Shown one piece after another: positions 29,336-37,167 of a stretch of DNA of 37,167 bases (its first letter is position 1; each line of letters starts with the position of its first letter). The notes beneath the pieces were generated by a model. That model did no database searches. It was not told where the DNA came from and saw only the letters and a list, made by a program, of their open reading frames with translations. The position numbers were made by a program, and so were the translations under genes. Source of the DNA: Pantoea conspicua (GTDB taxonomy: Bacteria; Pseudomonadota; Gammaproteobacteria; Enterobacterales; Enterobacteriaceae); assembly GCF_002095315.1 (NCBI RefSeq), contig NZ_MLFN01000044.1:1-37167 (forward strand), in the 5' to 3' direction.

Positions 29336-29363
29336 GCTATACAAGAATGACAAAGTTGTACAA
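29336..29363 (-). promoter_or_regulatory. Possible sigma-70 promoter of the candidate small RNA
   Basis: On the minus strand TTGTAC (29358-29363) is 16 nt from TATAGC (29336-29341), a fair -35/-10 pair. A start about 7 nt on would fall near 29329. Confidence 0.4.
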
Positions 29364-29700
29364 CGAAATTCGCAAAAAATTAACTGGTCGGTGCTGTATT
29401 TAAAATGCATGTTCATGGAATTTAAACTAAATATGCCATTAATTTTTTTAACTTACAGTCGCTTAAATTTATAATCCGCTATTTATTTATTTTTTTTATC
29501 AATATTTTTGACAAGATTTTTTTGCTGAAGTCTGTACCCAGGCCGCCTTTTTCACAAAAAGCTGTACAGGTTTGACCTATGAAAAGCGGCTTTCCTGATA
29601 GTGTCAGCGTTCACCATCGTTGCAATCCTGGTCGCCCGACCTCTGAGTCAGCATAATTCACTTCACACCTGTTACTCAGAAGGCTAAGGTTGAGCGCTTA
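29364..29700. other. AT-rich intergenic region
   Basis: About 340 bases, very AT-rich in 29390-29530, with no open frame of note. A loose inverted repeat (GCCGCCTTTTTC near 29542 and GAAAAGCGGC near 29581) flanks CTGTACAG. It probably supplies the promoter for the small gene at 29722. Confidence 0.4.
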
Positions 29701-29721
29701 CTTAATCAGAAGGAGATGATC

Positions 29722-29952
29722 ATGGTTAATGACTACTTTGCACTTCCGCCTGCGGGCATCACACAAGAACAACATAAGCGCACAGTGGCAGTGGCTGCTG
29801 CGCTGGCAGTAGCAAAAGAGTCGGTCAGCGCATCAACCTCGGCGACCGGTTCAAAAACGGCATGGGACCTGCAGGCGGTCGCCAATGAAATTGCTAATCT
29901 GGCCGATGCGATTCAGGATGCGCTGGAGAGCGATAGCGAGGTGTAAGCCGGC
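29722..29952 (+). CDS. Small acidic protein of unknown function
   Basis: About 74 aa from the ATG at 29722, preceded by AGGAG 6 nt upstream, ending at the stop near 29944-29946. The sequence MVNDYFALPPAGITQEQHKR is followed by an Ala-rich helix (AVAAALAVAKESVS), a Ser/Thr linker, and a second amphipathic helix (VANEIANLADAIQDALES). I recall similar short proteins in Pantoea and Erwinia without assigned roles. No signal peptide or membrane segment. It is isolated. Confidence 0.6.
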
Positions 29953-30007
29953 TGTCAACGCGCTGTCACGTTATGGCCGCTGACTGGCGAGTTTGAGCGC
30001 AGGGGAG

Positions 30008-30033
30008 ACCCGGCAACGTCATCGCTGCCGGGT
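30008..30033. terminator. Stem-loop between convergent small genes
   Basis: ACCCGGCA (30008-30015) and TGCCGGGT (30026-30033) form an 8-bp stem with a 10-nt loop between two convergent small genes. No T-run follows, so termination is only probable. Confidence 0.45.
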
Positions 30034-30039
30034 ATGGGC

Positions 30040-30291
30040 TTATTCTATGGATGGCGGCTCATATTTAATGTACTGACGCAGGGTGTCATGGATCGCCCGA
30101 TTATCCCCTTCATCCAGCCCACGATCGGCATATTCTTTCGCCAGCGCCGCCAGCACATCATCAAATTTACCCTTGTAATTGAGATTATTTAGCGCGATTT
30201 GCTGACCCAGGATCGCTTTTAATACGGTGGTCTCAACTTTCAACTGACGGACTTCATTTTCAAGATGCGTGATGCGATTGTCGTCTGACAT
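30040..30291 (-). CDS. Small coiled-coil protein of unknown function
   Basis: 83 aa from the ATG at 30291, with GGAGGTG upstream; a longer reading from 30330 lacks a ribosome site. MSDDNRITHLENEVRQLKVETTVLKAILGQQIALNN is a heptad-like coiled coil, followed by KFDDVLAALAKEYADRGLDEGDNRAIHDTLRQYI, a helical acidic tail. The opening recalls SlyX-like short coiled coils, but I do not assign it. It is divergent from umuD. Confidence 0.65.
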   Translation of the reverse strand: MSDDNRITHLENEVRQLKVETTVLKAILGQQIALNNLNYKGKFDDVLAALAKEYADRGLDEGDNRAIHDTLRQYIKYEPPSIE

Positions 30292-30575
30292 AACACCTCC
30301 ATGATTAAAACCGCAGAATAACCATGCCACGTCTGATATTCAAACAGCGGCGGCCGCAGAGAAACTTTGTCGGATTTTCCTTAAGTCAGCATCAATCATT
30401 AGCCGTGAAGAATAATGTAAAACCCACGCCAGACAGGACGTGCGGTGATAGTGACCACTTTTTGCTGAATATTACGGCAGAATAAAAAATAAGCCACAAA
30501 AAAAAGTGCATTGTCTTCAACCCCTTCGCTTAAATCTTTTCCGTTACGCTTGATTAAAAGGGGACTTCGATATTA

Positions 30576-30591
30576 CTGTGTTTATATACAG
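30576..30591. promoter_or_regulatory. LexA (SOS) box of umuDC
   Basis: CTGTGTTTATATACAG fits CTG-N10-CAG with an AT-rich core, 23 bp before umuD. Strong match to the enterobacterial LexA operator, so umuDC should be damage-inducible. Confidence 0.92.
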
Positions 30592-30614
30592 TTATCTGGA
30601 AAGGGAGTGAAATT

Positions 30615-31034
30615 GTGGAATTCATCAAACCTGCGGACCTCCGCGCCGTTATGCCATTACCGTTATACATCGAACGCGTTCCCTGCGGCTTCCCGTCACC
30701 GGCGCAGGATTATGTCGAACAAAGAATTGATTTGAACGCGCTGATGGTTCAGCGGCCAAGCGCCACCTATTTTGTCCGGGTCAGCGGCGAATCGATGATT
30801 GACGCAGGGATTAACGACGGTGACATGCTGGTGGTTGACAGTTCGCTAACCGCCGCGCATGGCGATATTGTGGTGGCTGCCGTCGACGGTGAATTCACGG
30901 TTAAACGCCTCCAGCTTCATCCCTGCCTGCAACTGATGCCCATGAATACCCAATTTAAGCCGATCGCCATCAAAACCGAAGATGCGCTTGAGGTGTTTGG
31001 CGTAGTGACGTTTGTTATTAAATCGACCCACTAA
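30615..31034 (+). CDS. umuD: DNA polymerase V accessory protein UmuD
   Basis: 139-aa LexA-like self-cleaving protein starting at a GTG, with AAGGGAG 7 nt upstream. The cleavage site is Cys24-Gly25, the nucleophile Ser60 (GESM) and the general base Lys97 (TVKR), the same numbers as in E. coli. RecA-stimulated loss of the N-terminal arm gives UmuD', which joins UmuC. Only 2 bp separate it from umuC. A LexA box upstream sets SOS control. Confidence 0.95.
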   Translation: MEFIKPADLRAVMPLPLYIERVPCGFPSPAQDYVEQRIDLNALMVQRPSATYFVRVSGESMIDAGINDGDMLVVDSSLTAAHGDIVVAAVDGEFTVKRLQLHPCLQLMPMNTQFKPIAIKTEDALEVFGVVTFVIKSTH

Positions 31035-31036
31035 TT

Positions 31037-32305
31037 ATGTTCGCGCTGGTCGATGTGAACAGTTTTTATGCTTCGTGCGAGACGGTGTTCAGGCCCGATC
31101 TGCGTGGCAAGCCGGTGGTGGTGCTGTCGAATAACGACGGTTGTGTTATTGCACGCAGCGCCGGGGCGAAAAGGGCGGGCATCAAAATGGGCGCGCCCTA
31201 TTTTAAAATGCGAGAGGAACTGACGCGCCATGCGGTACAGGTTTTCAGCTCGAACTATGCGCTCTACGCCGATATGAGCCATCGGGTGATGACCATACTG
31301 GAAGAGATGGCGCCTTCGGTTGAGATTTACTCGATCGACGAAGCGTTTATGGATCTGACCGGCGTACGCAACTGCATGGTGCTGGAGACCTTTGCCCATC
31401 AGGTGCAGCAGCGGGTGCTGAAAGAGACCCACCTGACCGTCGGCGTTGGCATTGCACCCACCAAGACGCTGGCTAAGCTGGCTAATTTTGCCGCCAAGAA
31501 ATGGAGCAAAACCGGCGGCATTGTCGACCTGTCGAACCGCGAGCGGCAGAAAAAACTGCTGGCGCTGACGGATGTGGCGGATGTCTGGGGCGTGGGAGGC
31601 CGTATCGCTAAACGGCTGAATGCGATGGGGATCGAGACGGCGCAGGATTTAGCTGCCCAGAGCACCTGGACCATCCGCAAACATTTTAATGTGGTGCTGG
31701 AGCGTACGGTCAGGGAGCTACGCGGTGAGCCCTGTCTGGAGATGGAGGAGTTTGCCCCGGTCAAACAGCAAATCATGTGCTCGCGATCGTTTGGCAGCCG
31801 TATCTCAGACTATTCACAGATGCGCCAGGCCATCTGCGCCTATGCGGAACGGGCAGCCGAAAAACTGCGCAAGGAGAAGCAGTATTGCCGGCAGGTCGGC
31901 GTGTTTGTCCGCACCAGCCCGCACGCGATCGGTGAAACCTTTTATGGCAATCAGTCCACCGGTCAGCTGCTGACCCCCACCCAGGATACGCGTGACATTA
32001 TCCGCGTTGCGATGGCGTGCCTGGATAATATCTGGATAGAGGGCCACCGCTACATGAAAGCCGGTATCCTGCTGGGGGACTTTTTCAGTCAGGGCATTGC
32101 GCAGCTTAATCTGTTTGATGAGGTCTCGCCGCGGCCTGACAGCGAGGTACTGATGCAGCTGGTCGATAGCATCAACCAGAGCGGCAGAGGCAAACTCTGG
32201 TTTGCCGGTCAGGGCATCCATAAAGAGTGGGCGATGAAGCGCGATATGCTGTCGCCGGCCTACACCACCCGGCTGAGCGATTTACCGGTAGCCGTGGTGA
32301 AGTGA
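31037..32305 (+). CDS. umuC: DNA polymerase V catalytic subunit UmuC
   Basis: 422-aa Y-family translesion polymerase. Catalytic acids are Asp6 (MFALVDVNSFYASCE) and Asp101-Glu102 (YSIDEAF); SNNDGCVIARS and VGIAPTKTLAKLANFAAKK are typical. The full length with little-finger domain is present and the C-terminus is intact. It follows umuD closely. Directly after its stop lies an integrase relic, suggesting the locus neighbours an old insertion site. Confidence 0.95.
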   Translation: MFALVDVNSFYASCETVFRPDLRGKPVVVLSNNDGCVIARSAGAKRAGIKMGAPYFKMREELTRHAVQVFSSNYALYADMSHRVMTILEEMAPSVEIYSIDEAFMDLTGVRNCMVLETFAHQVQQRVLKETHLTVGVGIAPTKTLAKLANFAAKKWSKTGGIVDLSNRERQKKLLALTDVADVWGVGGRIAKRLNAMGIETAQDLAAQSTWTIRKHFNVVLERTVRELRGEPCLEMEEFAPVKQQIMCSRSFGSRISDYSQMRQAICAYAERAAEKLRKEKQYCRQVGVFVRTSPHAIGETFYGNQSTGQLLTPTQDTRDIIRVAMACLDNIWIEGHRYMKAGILLGDFFSQGIAQLNLFDEVSPRPDSEVLMQLVDSINQSGRGKLWFAGQGIHKEWAMKRDMLSPAYTTRLSDLPVAVVK

Positions 32306-32311
32306 ACCGCC

Positions 32312-32637
32312 GTGCACGGACTTTTAGCCGATGAAACTCCCGCTCATGGCCTCAGCGTTCTTTCGAGATACAGAGATTGGTCAGTTGGCGAACTTGCGCT
32401 TGATCCTCGCACTGTGAACAACCGTCTGGCCTTAATCGTGAGGTTCTGTCGTTGGGCGAAGCAACAAAACCTGATAAAGATGCTGCCCTTCAGTGAAAAA
32501 AGAGGCCGGGTTGTTTTCCACTCCGGCCTTCTCAGTCATATCACCCGACAAGGAAAAGAAGGAAGTAAGGCCTCAAAAATGGACCGCGAGCGGAAACGTC
32601 TGACCAAGTTTTTGACTAAGGTTCAGGTCAAAGTATG
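32312..32637 (+). pseudogene. Tyrosine recombinase/integrase remnant
   Basis: The frame LLADETPAHGLSVLSRYRDWSVGELALDPRTVNNRLALIVRFCRWAKQQNLIKMLPFSEKRG resembles the N-terminal core-binding domain of a tyrosine integrase. [14 protein letters not shown] would be the entry to the catalytic domain. The catalytic Arg, His and Tyr motifs are absent, and the piece between them is shortened. It starts 6 bp after umuC and ends at an IS3-family fragment on the other strand. Confidence 0.6.
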
Positions 32638-32733
32638 TCATGCCTTAGCCGCGTCAGAGACAGTGTAATCCTGGTCGACAACCAGCTGAGCGGATTCACG
32701 TTTGAATTCAGGACTGAAATTTCTTCTTCTCAT
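32638..32733 (-). pseudogene. IS3-family transposase OrfA fragment
   Basis: On the minus strand from 32733 the reading is [20 protein letters not shown] followed by [11 protein letters not shown] and a stop at 32638-32640. This is the N-terminus of an IS3-family OrfA (helix-turn-helix part), broken after AAKA where the normal protein continues with more than 60 residues. No orfB or inverted repeats are seen. Confidence 0.7.
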
Positions 32734-32788
32734 TGGAGCACCGGTGTTGTTCTGAGGTAAGCATATTACCTCTGTTCAGGTGGCCAGA

Positions 32789-33089
32789 TTCAGTGTGCTA
32801 CTACACACCCGCAGGCATTTTCAGCGACGCTTCAAAAATAACCGGACGTTCGCTGTCAAAATATGTCCGGATCCGCAGGCTGAACAGAGCAACCGAAACC
32901 ATTATGACTACGCGATTACGGCTAATGGACATCGGATATGCTTTCGGTTACACAAGCCAGCAGACCCTGGCGCGTGCAGTGTCAGCCTTTGGGATGACAC
33001 TCACGGAATTGCGCGAACGTGGCAGACTCTGCCACTGGAGTGAAAAAATGAGGGCCCGGCTGGATGCCATGAATCTTATCAGTGCATGA
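32789..33089 (+). pseudogene. AraC-family regulator remnant, frameshifted
   Basis: One frame gives LLHTRRHFQRRFKNN. The neighbouring frame then continues ITGRSLSKYVRIRRLNRATE and goes on through IMTTRLRLMDIGYAFGYTSQQTLARAVSAFGMTLTELRERG to TGA at 33087-33089. Together these are the two helix-turn-helix motifs of a SoxS/Rob-type AraC domain, broken by a frameshift at about 32833-32841. The N-terminus is missing. An ATG at 32733 gives only a partial, probably useless protein. Confidence 0.7.
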
Positions 33090-33522
33090 ACCTTATCAGT
33101 GAAAGATAGTTTTCTGAGATTCCGGCTGAAAAGCCGGTTGGTTATCTCTGGTCATTCCCTGCCCAACCAACTCATAGAAACCTATCACCCTGTACTTTAA
33201 ATATACTGTACCCAGCCCGTTTCCTTTGTGACGCCTTATCATTATTTTGGTTTTAATTTTAGCCTCTGACTCCATCCGACGGGCAGAGTTTTTTTATGAA
33301 AAAAACCTCTCTAAATACCCCAGGTACCCGTTTTTTATTTTAATGATCTATTCATTAAGGTAGCGATTGTTTCATTAAGAGTAATAATGTTTTATGAAAA
33401 CTGGCTCTTATGTTTTTTTATGCCACGGTTAAGATAAAAGGCAGATGAAGTTCCTCACGTGAAGCTTTTAGAAGAGTGAGTAATATTCAAATACGTCTCA
33501 TTAAAATCAAACTCAGGAGAGT
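33090..33522. other. AT-rich intergenic region
   Basis: About 430 bases. CCGGCT-GAAA-AGCCGG (33122-33137) is a stable small hairpin without a good T-run. The stretch 33240-33480 is AT-rich, in clear contrast to neighbours, and should hold the promoter of the oxidoreductase gene. I see no gene. Confidence 0.45.
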
Positions 33523-33528
33523 ATGACC

Positions 33529-34521
33529 ATGGCAAGACACGTACGTTTCCACGAAACCGGTGGCCCGGAAGTTCTCAAAATCGAAGAAGTTCAGACACCA
33601 GAACCTAAAGCCGGTCAAGTCCGCATCCGCGTACACGCACTGGGTCTTAATCGTGCAGAAAGTATGTACCGTAGCGGGCGCTATGTTATTGAACCAGTAT
33701 TTCCCGCTACTCTCGGATATGAAGCATCCGGTTTCATTGATGCCGTTGGCGCTGATGTCAAAGATCTGAATGTGGGTGACGCTGTCAGCGTAATCCCGGC
33801 CTTTATGTTTGATGAATACGGATTGTATGGTGATTTGGTTGTCGCACCTGCCCGCGCCGTTGTAAAAAATCCGCAGGGCGTGACATGGGAAACTGCAGCT
33901 GCAACCTGGATGCCTTACACAACAGCCTGGGGCGCGTTAATCGATATTGCTAAAGTCAGCGCGGGTGACTTTGTGGTACTGGGTGCGGCATCGAGCAGCG
34001 TTGGCCTGGCCGCTATGGAGATCGCTTACAGCGTTGGTGCAACACCTATCACCATTACCCGTAAAGATGAGAAAATTCAGGAACTGCAGAATGCAGGTGC
34101 TAAACATATTCTGCAGGTAGGTGTGCATGATATTGAAAAAGAGATCCTGGCCCTGACCAATGGTAAGGGAGCCCGCGTTGTATTCGACCCGGTAACGGGT
34201 CCGGATTTTGAAAACATAATCAAAGCAACCTGCAAAGACGCAATTGTCTTTATCTATGGAGCACTGAGTCACGATGCCACTCCTATTCCGGTAATGCACG
34301 TGCTGGGCAACCACACCACCATTCGGGGTTATGAATTCATTGAAGTCACTGCAGATGATGAAAAACTTGCACGAGCAAAAAAATTCATTACTGAAGGAAT
34401 GGCCGCCGGAAAATTTAAAGCCAAAATTGCAAAGACCTTTAAGTTTGAAGAAATTGTTGAAGCGACCAAATATCTTGAGTCCAACGCTCAGTTTGGCAAG
34501 GTTATCGTCACCATTGACTAA
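33529..34521 (+). CDS. Medium-chain dehydrogenase/quinone-oxidoreductase-like protein
   Basis: 330 aa from the ATG at 33529, with AGGAGA 8 nt upstream; an ATG at 33523 is too close to it. The protein (MARHVRFHETGGPEVLKIEE) has an MDR catalytic domain and a Rossmann part (GDFVVLGAASSSVGLAAMEIAYSVGA, about residues 144-169). It lacks the zinc-site GHE and the structural cysteines, so it is of the zinc-free quinone-reductase-like type using NADPH. Codons are more AT-rich than in the core genes. It is probably an accessory gene, perhaps detoxifying electrophiles. Confidence 0.85.
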   Translation: MARHVRFHETGGPEVLKIEEVQTPEPKAGQVRIRVHALGLNRAESMYRSGRYVIEPVFPATLGYEASGFIDAVGADVKDLNVGDAVSVIPAFMFDEYGLYGDLVVAPARAVVKNPQGVTWETAAATWMPYTTAWGALIDIAKVSAGDFVVLGAASSSVGLAAMEIAYSVGATPITITRKDEKIQELQNAGAKHILQVGVHDIEKEILALTNGKGARVVFDPVTGPDFENIIKATCKDAIVFIYGALSHDATPIPVMHVLGNHTTIRGYEFIEVTADDEKLARAKKFITEGMAAGKFKAKIAKTFKFEEIVEATKYLESNAQFGKVIVTID

Positions 34522-34574
34522 CTGGTCATTCAAAAACACCGGATAATCAGGTCGTGACAAGAAATCAGATTAAA

Positions 34575-34603
34575 GCCAACGCCTTCATGCGTTGGCTTTT
34601 TTT
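34575..34603 (+). terminator. Rho-independent terminator
   Basis: GCCAACGC (34575-34582) pairs with GCGTTGGC (34589-34596) around a 6-nt loop, followed by seven T. It ends the oxidoreductase transcript. Confidence 0.9.
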
Positions 34604-34910
34604 GTCAGACTTTGTACTGCAAGGTTGATTTCTACCTCAGGAATAAGTCGAAAGAAACGGTCACTCCTCTGCTTCAACCACAGCATCAGGCCCCTCCTGC
34701 GGAGTGAGGGTTCTCTGAGGCAAATATTATTCTGCCGGCTTTCAGTTTATGAATCGCCACAGGTTTTACAGCCCACAGCATGAGCGAAGACGATGATCGT
34801 AAATTGCAGTAAGTAAAATCTGCTCAGCGCTGAGGGGGATTCTGTTTCAGGCTTCTTCAGGAACGTCCGGTCCTTCAGCGGTGAGTTGCTTATTAGAATC
34901 TTGAAAGAAA
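34604..34910. other. Non-coding stretch between terminators
   Basis: About 300 bases with no supported gene. A short frame at 34592-34783 overlaps the terminator and has no ribosome site. I see no repeats or recognisable fragments. Confidence 0.4.
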
Positions 34911-34914
34911 CAGA

Positions 34915-34953
34915 TGAGGGCGCTGATGTTCTGTTTATCAGAATCAGCCCTCA
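34915..34953 (-). terminator. Stem-loop overlapping the end of the AraC-type gene
   Basis: GAGGGC (34916-34921) and GCCCTC (34947-34952) with additional pairing inside (TGAT/ATCA, TCTG/CAGA). On the minus strand it is followed by TCTGTTTCTTTC, a loose U-rich tract. It includes the gene's stop codon. Confidence 0.6.
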
Positions 34954-35793
34954 GCGAAAACCAGATGGTTCTATTCCATAACGCTCATTAAACTGTCTGC
35001 TAAAGCTTGCTACGGAGCTGTAACCGACGCGCGCAGCAACAGTTTTTACAGGCAGTTCCGACGTCATTAGAAGCTTCAGGGCTTCGGCAATACGTGCATC
35101 CGCAATCACTGAACGCAGACTGGTCGATTCGCTCGCAAGATGTCGACGAAGCGTTGGGCCACTGAGACCCGTCAGCTCTTCAATTTCTGCAGCATTCCAC
35201 GGATGGCCAGGCTTTTCCGCTACCATCTGGCGGATTTTCATGGCCAGGCTGGGTTGTCTGGCTCGTAATAAAGCATGGTGCCCCATACCATATAACCACA
35301 GCACCACCTCAACCATTGCATGTAGCGAAAGCGGGCGCTTTCCTTCGCGCATAGCCTTAGTCCATCTTGTAAGTGGTGACAGCAGTGAAGATACTGAGAC
35401 GGCCGCAATATTGCCGGTATCCTGTGGGGGCGGAGCGGACAGCAACAGCCTTGCTGCTTCAAGCTGCTCTTCGTTAAGAACGACGCTCAGCGCAACAAAT
35501 TCGCCGCTTTGATCAGAGGGAGCATATTCAATATCAATACTCCTTGCGTTGGGAATAACCAGTATTTCCCCTGGAAGTACGCTGCGCCATTCATTTTGGT
35601 CCCGGTAACGGAATTGCCCCTCCAGTGGAAAGGAAAGGGTGGCCCCCTCAACCTCAAATTTTTTTACCTGATGCGTCTGTTCTGCACGCAGGCAGTCGCA
35701 TGGTAAGGGCAAATGAGATCGTGCCAGGCTGAGAAGCTCAGCGAGGAGATCATCCACAGGGGCCTCTGGAAATCTTATAGTCTGCATATTCAT
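34951..35793 (-). CDS. AraC-family transcriptional regulator
   Basis: 280-aa regulator. The N-terminal half (about 25-190) is a cupin-like sensing domain (VKKFEVEGATLSFPLEGQFRYRDQNEW, LPGEILVIPNA). The C-terminal AraC DNA-binding region holds two helix-turn-helix motifs: WNAAEIEELTGLSGPTLRRHLASE and VKTVAARVGYSSVASFSRQFNERYG. It ends PSGFR. It lies between the oxidoreductase (convergent) and the hydrolase (same direction), so either may be its target. Start region lacks a clear ribosome site, so the start may be one of the two close Met codons. Confidence 0.88.
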   Translation of the reverse strand: MNMQTIRFPEAPVDDLLAELLSLARSHLPLPCDCLRAEQTHQVKKFEVEGATLSFPLEGQFRYRDQNEWRSVLPGEILVIPNARSIDIEYAPSDQSGEFVALSVVLNEEQLEAARLLLSAPPPQDTGNIAAVSVSSLLSPLTRWTKAMREGKRPLSLHAMVEVVLWLYGMGHHALLRARQPSLAMKIRQMVAEKPGHPWNAAEIEELTGLSGPTLRRHLASESTSLRSVIADARIAEALKLLMTSELPVKTVAARVGYSSVASFSRQFNERYGIEPSGFR

Positions 35794-36086
35794 CGGGAAG
35801 TCTTCACTTTTCCGCCATTTTAAACCGCCATATGAAAAAGCATACAGCGGCAGATGCGGTTATCTGTTCCCGGATGTCAAATACAGTCCGGCAATGGTTG
35901 TATCTTGCCCGTAATCACATCAAGCATAATGACTTCACCGAACAGAAGCACGGCTTCAGCCGCGCTCAGATTGGCAACACGTTAAAACCAGGAAGCTGTT
36001 TTTTGTTGCATCACTGCTTTACGTCATAAAAAACAAAACCATTACGGCCAGTCCGGCGACGCTGTTATACCCGGAAAAGAGCAAGC

Positions 36087-36962
36087 TCAGACAGCAGGTG
36101 ACCAGAGATCATAATTCAGCGCATAGCTGCTGCCATCCCGGACAACTTTACCTGTAGTTGGCAGGTTAAAGTGCATTCCGCTTACGGCCAGGTTATCACT
36201 TGCCGCACGGTCAAGCAGTTTGCCCCTGACGGCAGCTGCGGCTGTAGGATCGCTGTCGAATGCAATGGTAACGTCAGGCTGAGCAACCTGGATGTGAGGG
36301 AAATGCACAATATCGCCCCAGATGAGCAACGATTCTTTTTCATCGCCCAGCAAATATCCGCTGTGGCCCGGTGTGTGACCGAACAGCTCTACGGTCTGAA
36401 TACCCGGCAGAATGGCTTCTTCGCGAAAAGGAACCAGTTTATCGCCGTAAGCATTAAAAGCATTTTTTGCCACTTCAAAGAAGGGCTTAAACGCATCAGG
36501 CGCGCCGGCTGAAATGGTTTCGTCGCGCCAGAAAGCGAGTTCTTTTTCATGAACGAAGAGCTGCCCGACATTACGGAACACCGGTGTCTGCAGAGGGCCC
36601 GCAAGACCACCGATATGATCCGGATGTGCATGAGTTAGTAAAATGGTATCGATAGCGAGTGGGTCAATGCCTGCAGCTGCCAGGGCAACCTGAAGGCGAC
36701 CGCCCCAGCCATTAATACCGCCAGCACCACTGTCTACCAGAATGGTACGGTCAGGGGTCTGGATTACATAAACGTTGATATTGATACGAGGCACTACCGG
36801 TGCGCCACGCTTCTGAAGGAGTGCCTCAGCACGAGAGCCATCAATACCAGATAGCAGTTCAAAGGATACGTCCAGATAACCATCACTCAGCATGGTCACA
36901 GTCATGTCGCCCACTTTTTTGCGATTGATGGCCGGTGCCTGCCAGTTCTGTTGAGAAATCAT
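36087..36962 (-). CDS. Metallo-beta-lactamase-fold hydrolase
   Basis: 291-aa MBL-fold enzyme. The metal site is complete: His111, His113, Asp115 and His116 in THAHPDHIGG, His200 in GHTPGHSG, Asp217 in WGDIVH and His264 in GMHFNLP. GGAG lies 6 nt before the ATG. There is no signal peptide, so it should be cytoplasmic. The HTPGHS-type family includes lactonases and other hydrolases, but substrate is unknown and resistance is not implied. It is probably an accessory gene with its neighbours. Confidence 0.9.
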   Translation of the reverse strand: MISQQNWQAPAINRKKVGDMTVTMLSDGYLDVSFELLSGIDGSRAEALLQKRGAPVVPRININVYVIQTPDRTILVDSGAGGINGWGGRLQVALAAAGIDPLAIDTILLTHAHPDHIGGLAGPLQTPVFRNVGQLFVHEKELAFWRDETISAGAPDAFKPFFEVAKNAFNAYGDKLVPFREEAILPGIQTVELFGHTPGHSGYLLGDEKESLLIWGDIVHFPHIQVAQPDVTIAFDSDPTAAAAVRGKLLDRAASDNLAVSGMHFNLPTTGKVVRDGSSYALNYDLWSPAV

Positions 36963-37167
36963 GTGTTACTCCGTTGCGATGAAGTGATTACAGGAAAATT
37001 ACCTGACAATCGTAACGAATATCCAGAGATTAACTGCTCAACCTGCTACGCGAAACGCTCAGGTAACATTATCGTGAGATCAGATTTCACATGTTTGCCT
37101 TACCTGGTGGCATCTCGCCGAATGCAATCATGTGTACCTCCGCAAATAAGATGAAAGTATCAGCGGC
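36963..37167. other. Intergenic end of the window
   Basis: About 200 bases upstream of the MBL-fold gene, presumably with its promoter. A 67-codon frame on the plus strand has no ribosome site and looks random. Confidence 0.35.

Noticed and set aside
29542..29590. Loose inverted repeat with CTGTACAG, considered as a LexA box
   Set aside because: The spacing does not fit CTG-N10-CAG and no damage-response gene follows.
35832..36029. 65-codon plus-strand frame between the AraC-type gene and the MBL-fold gene
   Set aside because: Not similar to anything I know, with no ribosome site.

Overview
The window reads as chromosomal DNA of an enterobacterium, most likely Pantoea or a close Erwiniaceae relative. 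The basis is overall similarity of gene content: a glgX/treX-treY-treZ trehalose operon, HPII-type KatE plus a manganese catalase, UvsE, a KGG-repeat protein, an AriR/YmgB-like protein and chromosomal umuDC, with GC-rich enterobacterial codon use. The genus is an inference from recall, not from a search.

Layout. 1-800: start of an MFS transporter behind a TetR-type repressor, with a near-perfect 26-bp palindrome just upstream. 1298-1570: small Cys/His protein of unknown role. 1698-2462: short-chain dehydrogenase. 2580-9028: leftward treZ-treY-glgX operon making trehalose from glycogen-like glucan. 9460-12985: BamE-like lipoprotein, YbdG-like mechanosensitive channel and a chemoreceptor whose last ~34 codons are shifted out of frame. 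13012-13930: gene remnants. 13959-20443: galactitol catabolism, with a DeoR-type repressor divergent from gatZ-gatA-gatB-gatC-gatD-gatY. Galactitol is imported and phosphorylated by GatABC, oxidised by GatD to tagatose-6-phosphate and, after phosphorylation by a kinase not encoded here, cleaved by GatYZ. The gene order and decayed left flank suggest an acquired or rearranged block.

20920-29183 is rich in stress genes: katE, a VOC protein, Zur-controlled zinT, a small KGG protein, an MmcQ/YjbR protein, UV endonuclease uvsE, an SDR, a Mn-catalase and an AriR/YmgB-like protein. Upstream of the last is a promoter-like pair and a strong stem-loop with a U-tract, which I read as a candidate ~87-nt small RNA. 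29722-32305: two small unknown proteins, then umuDC under a clear LexA box. Directly after umuC (32312-33089) lie relics of a tyrosine integrase, an IS3-family orfA and a frameshifted AraC-type gene. 33529-36962 holds an MDR oxidoreductase, an AraC-type regulator and a metallo-beta-lactamase-fold hydrolase, which look like accessory cargo.

I found no tRNA, rRNA, CRISPR array, intact insertion sequence or phage. I see no clearly new multi-gene system. The best leads are the candidate small RNA, the frameshifted chemoreceptor tail, the rearranged gat operon with its repeated CGAAAG boxes, and the relic mosaic behind umuDC.
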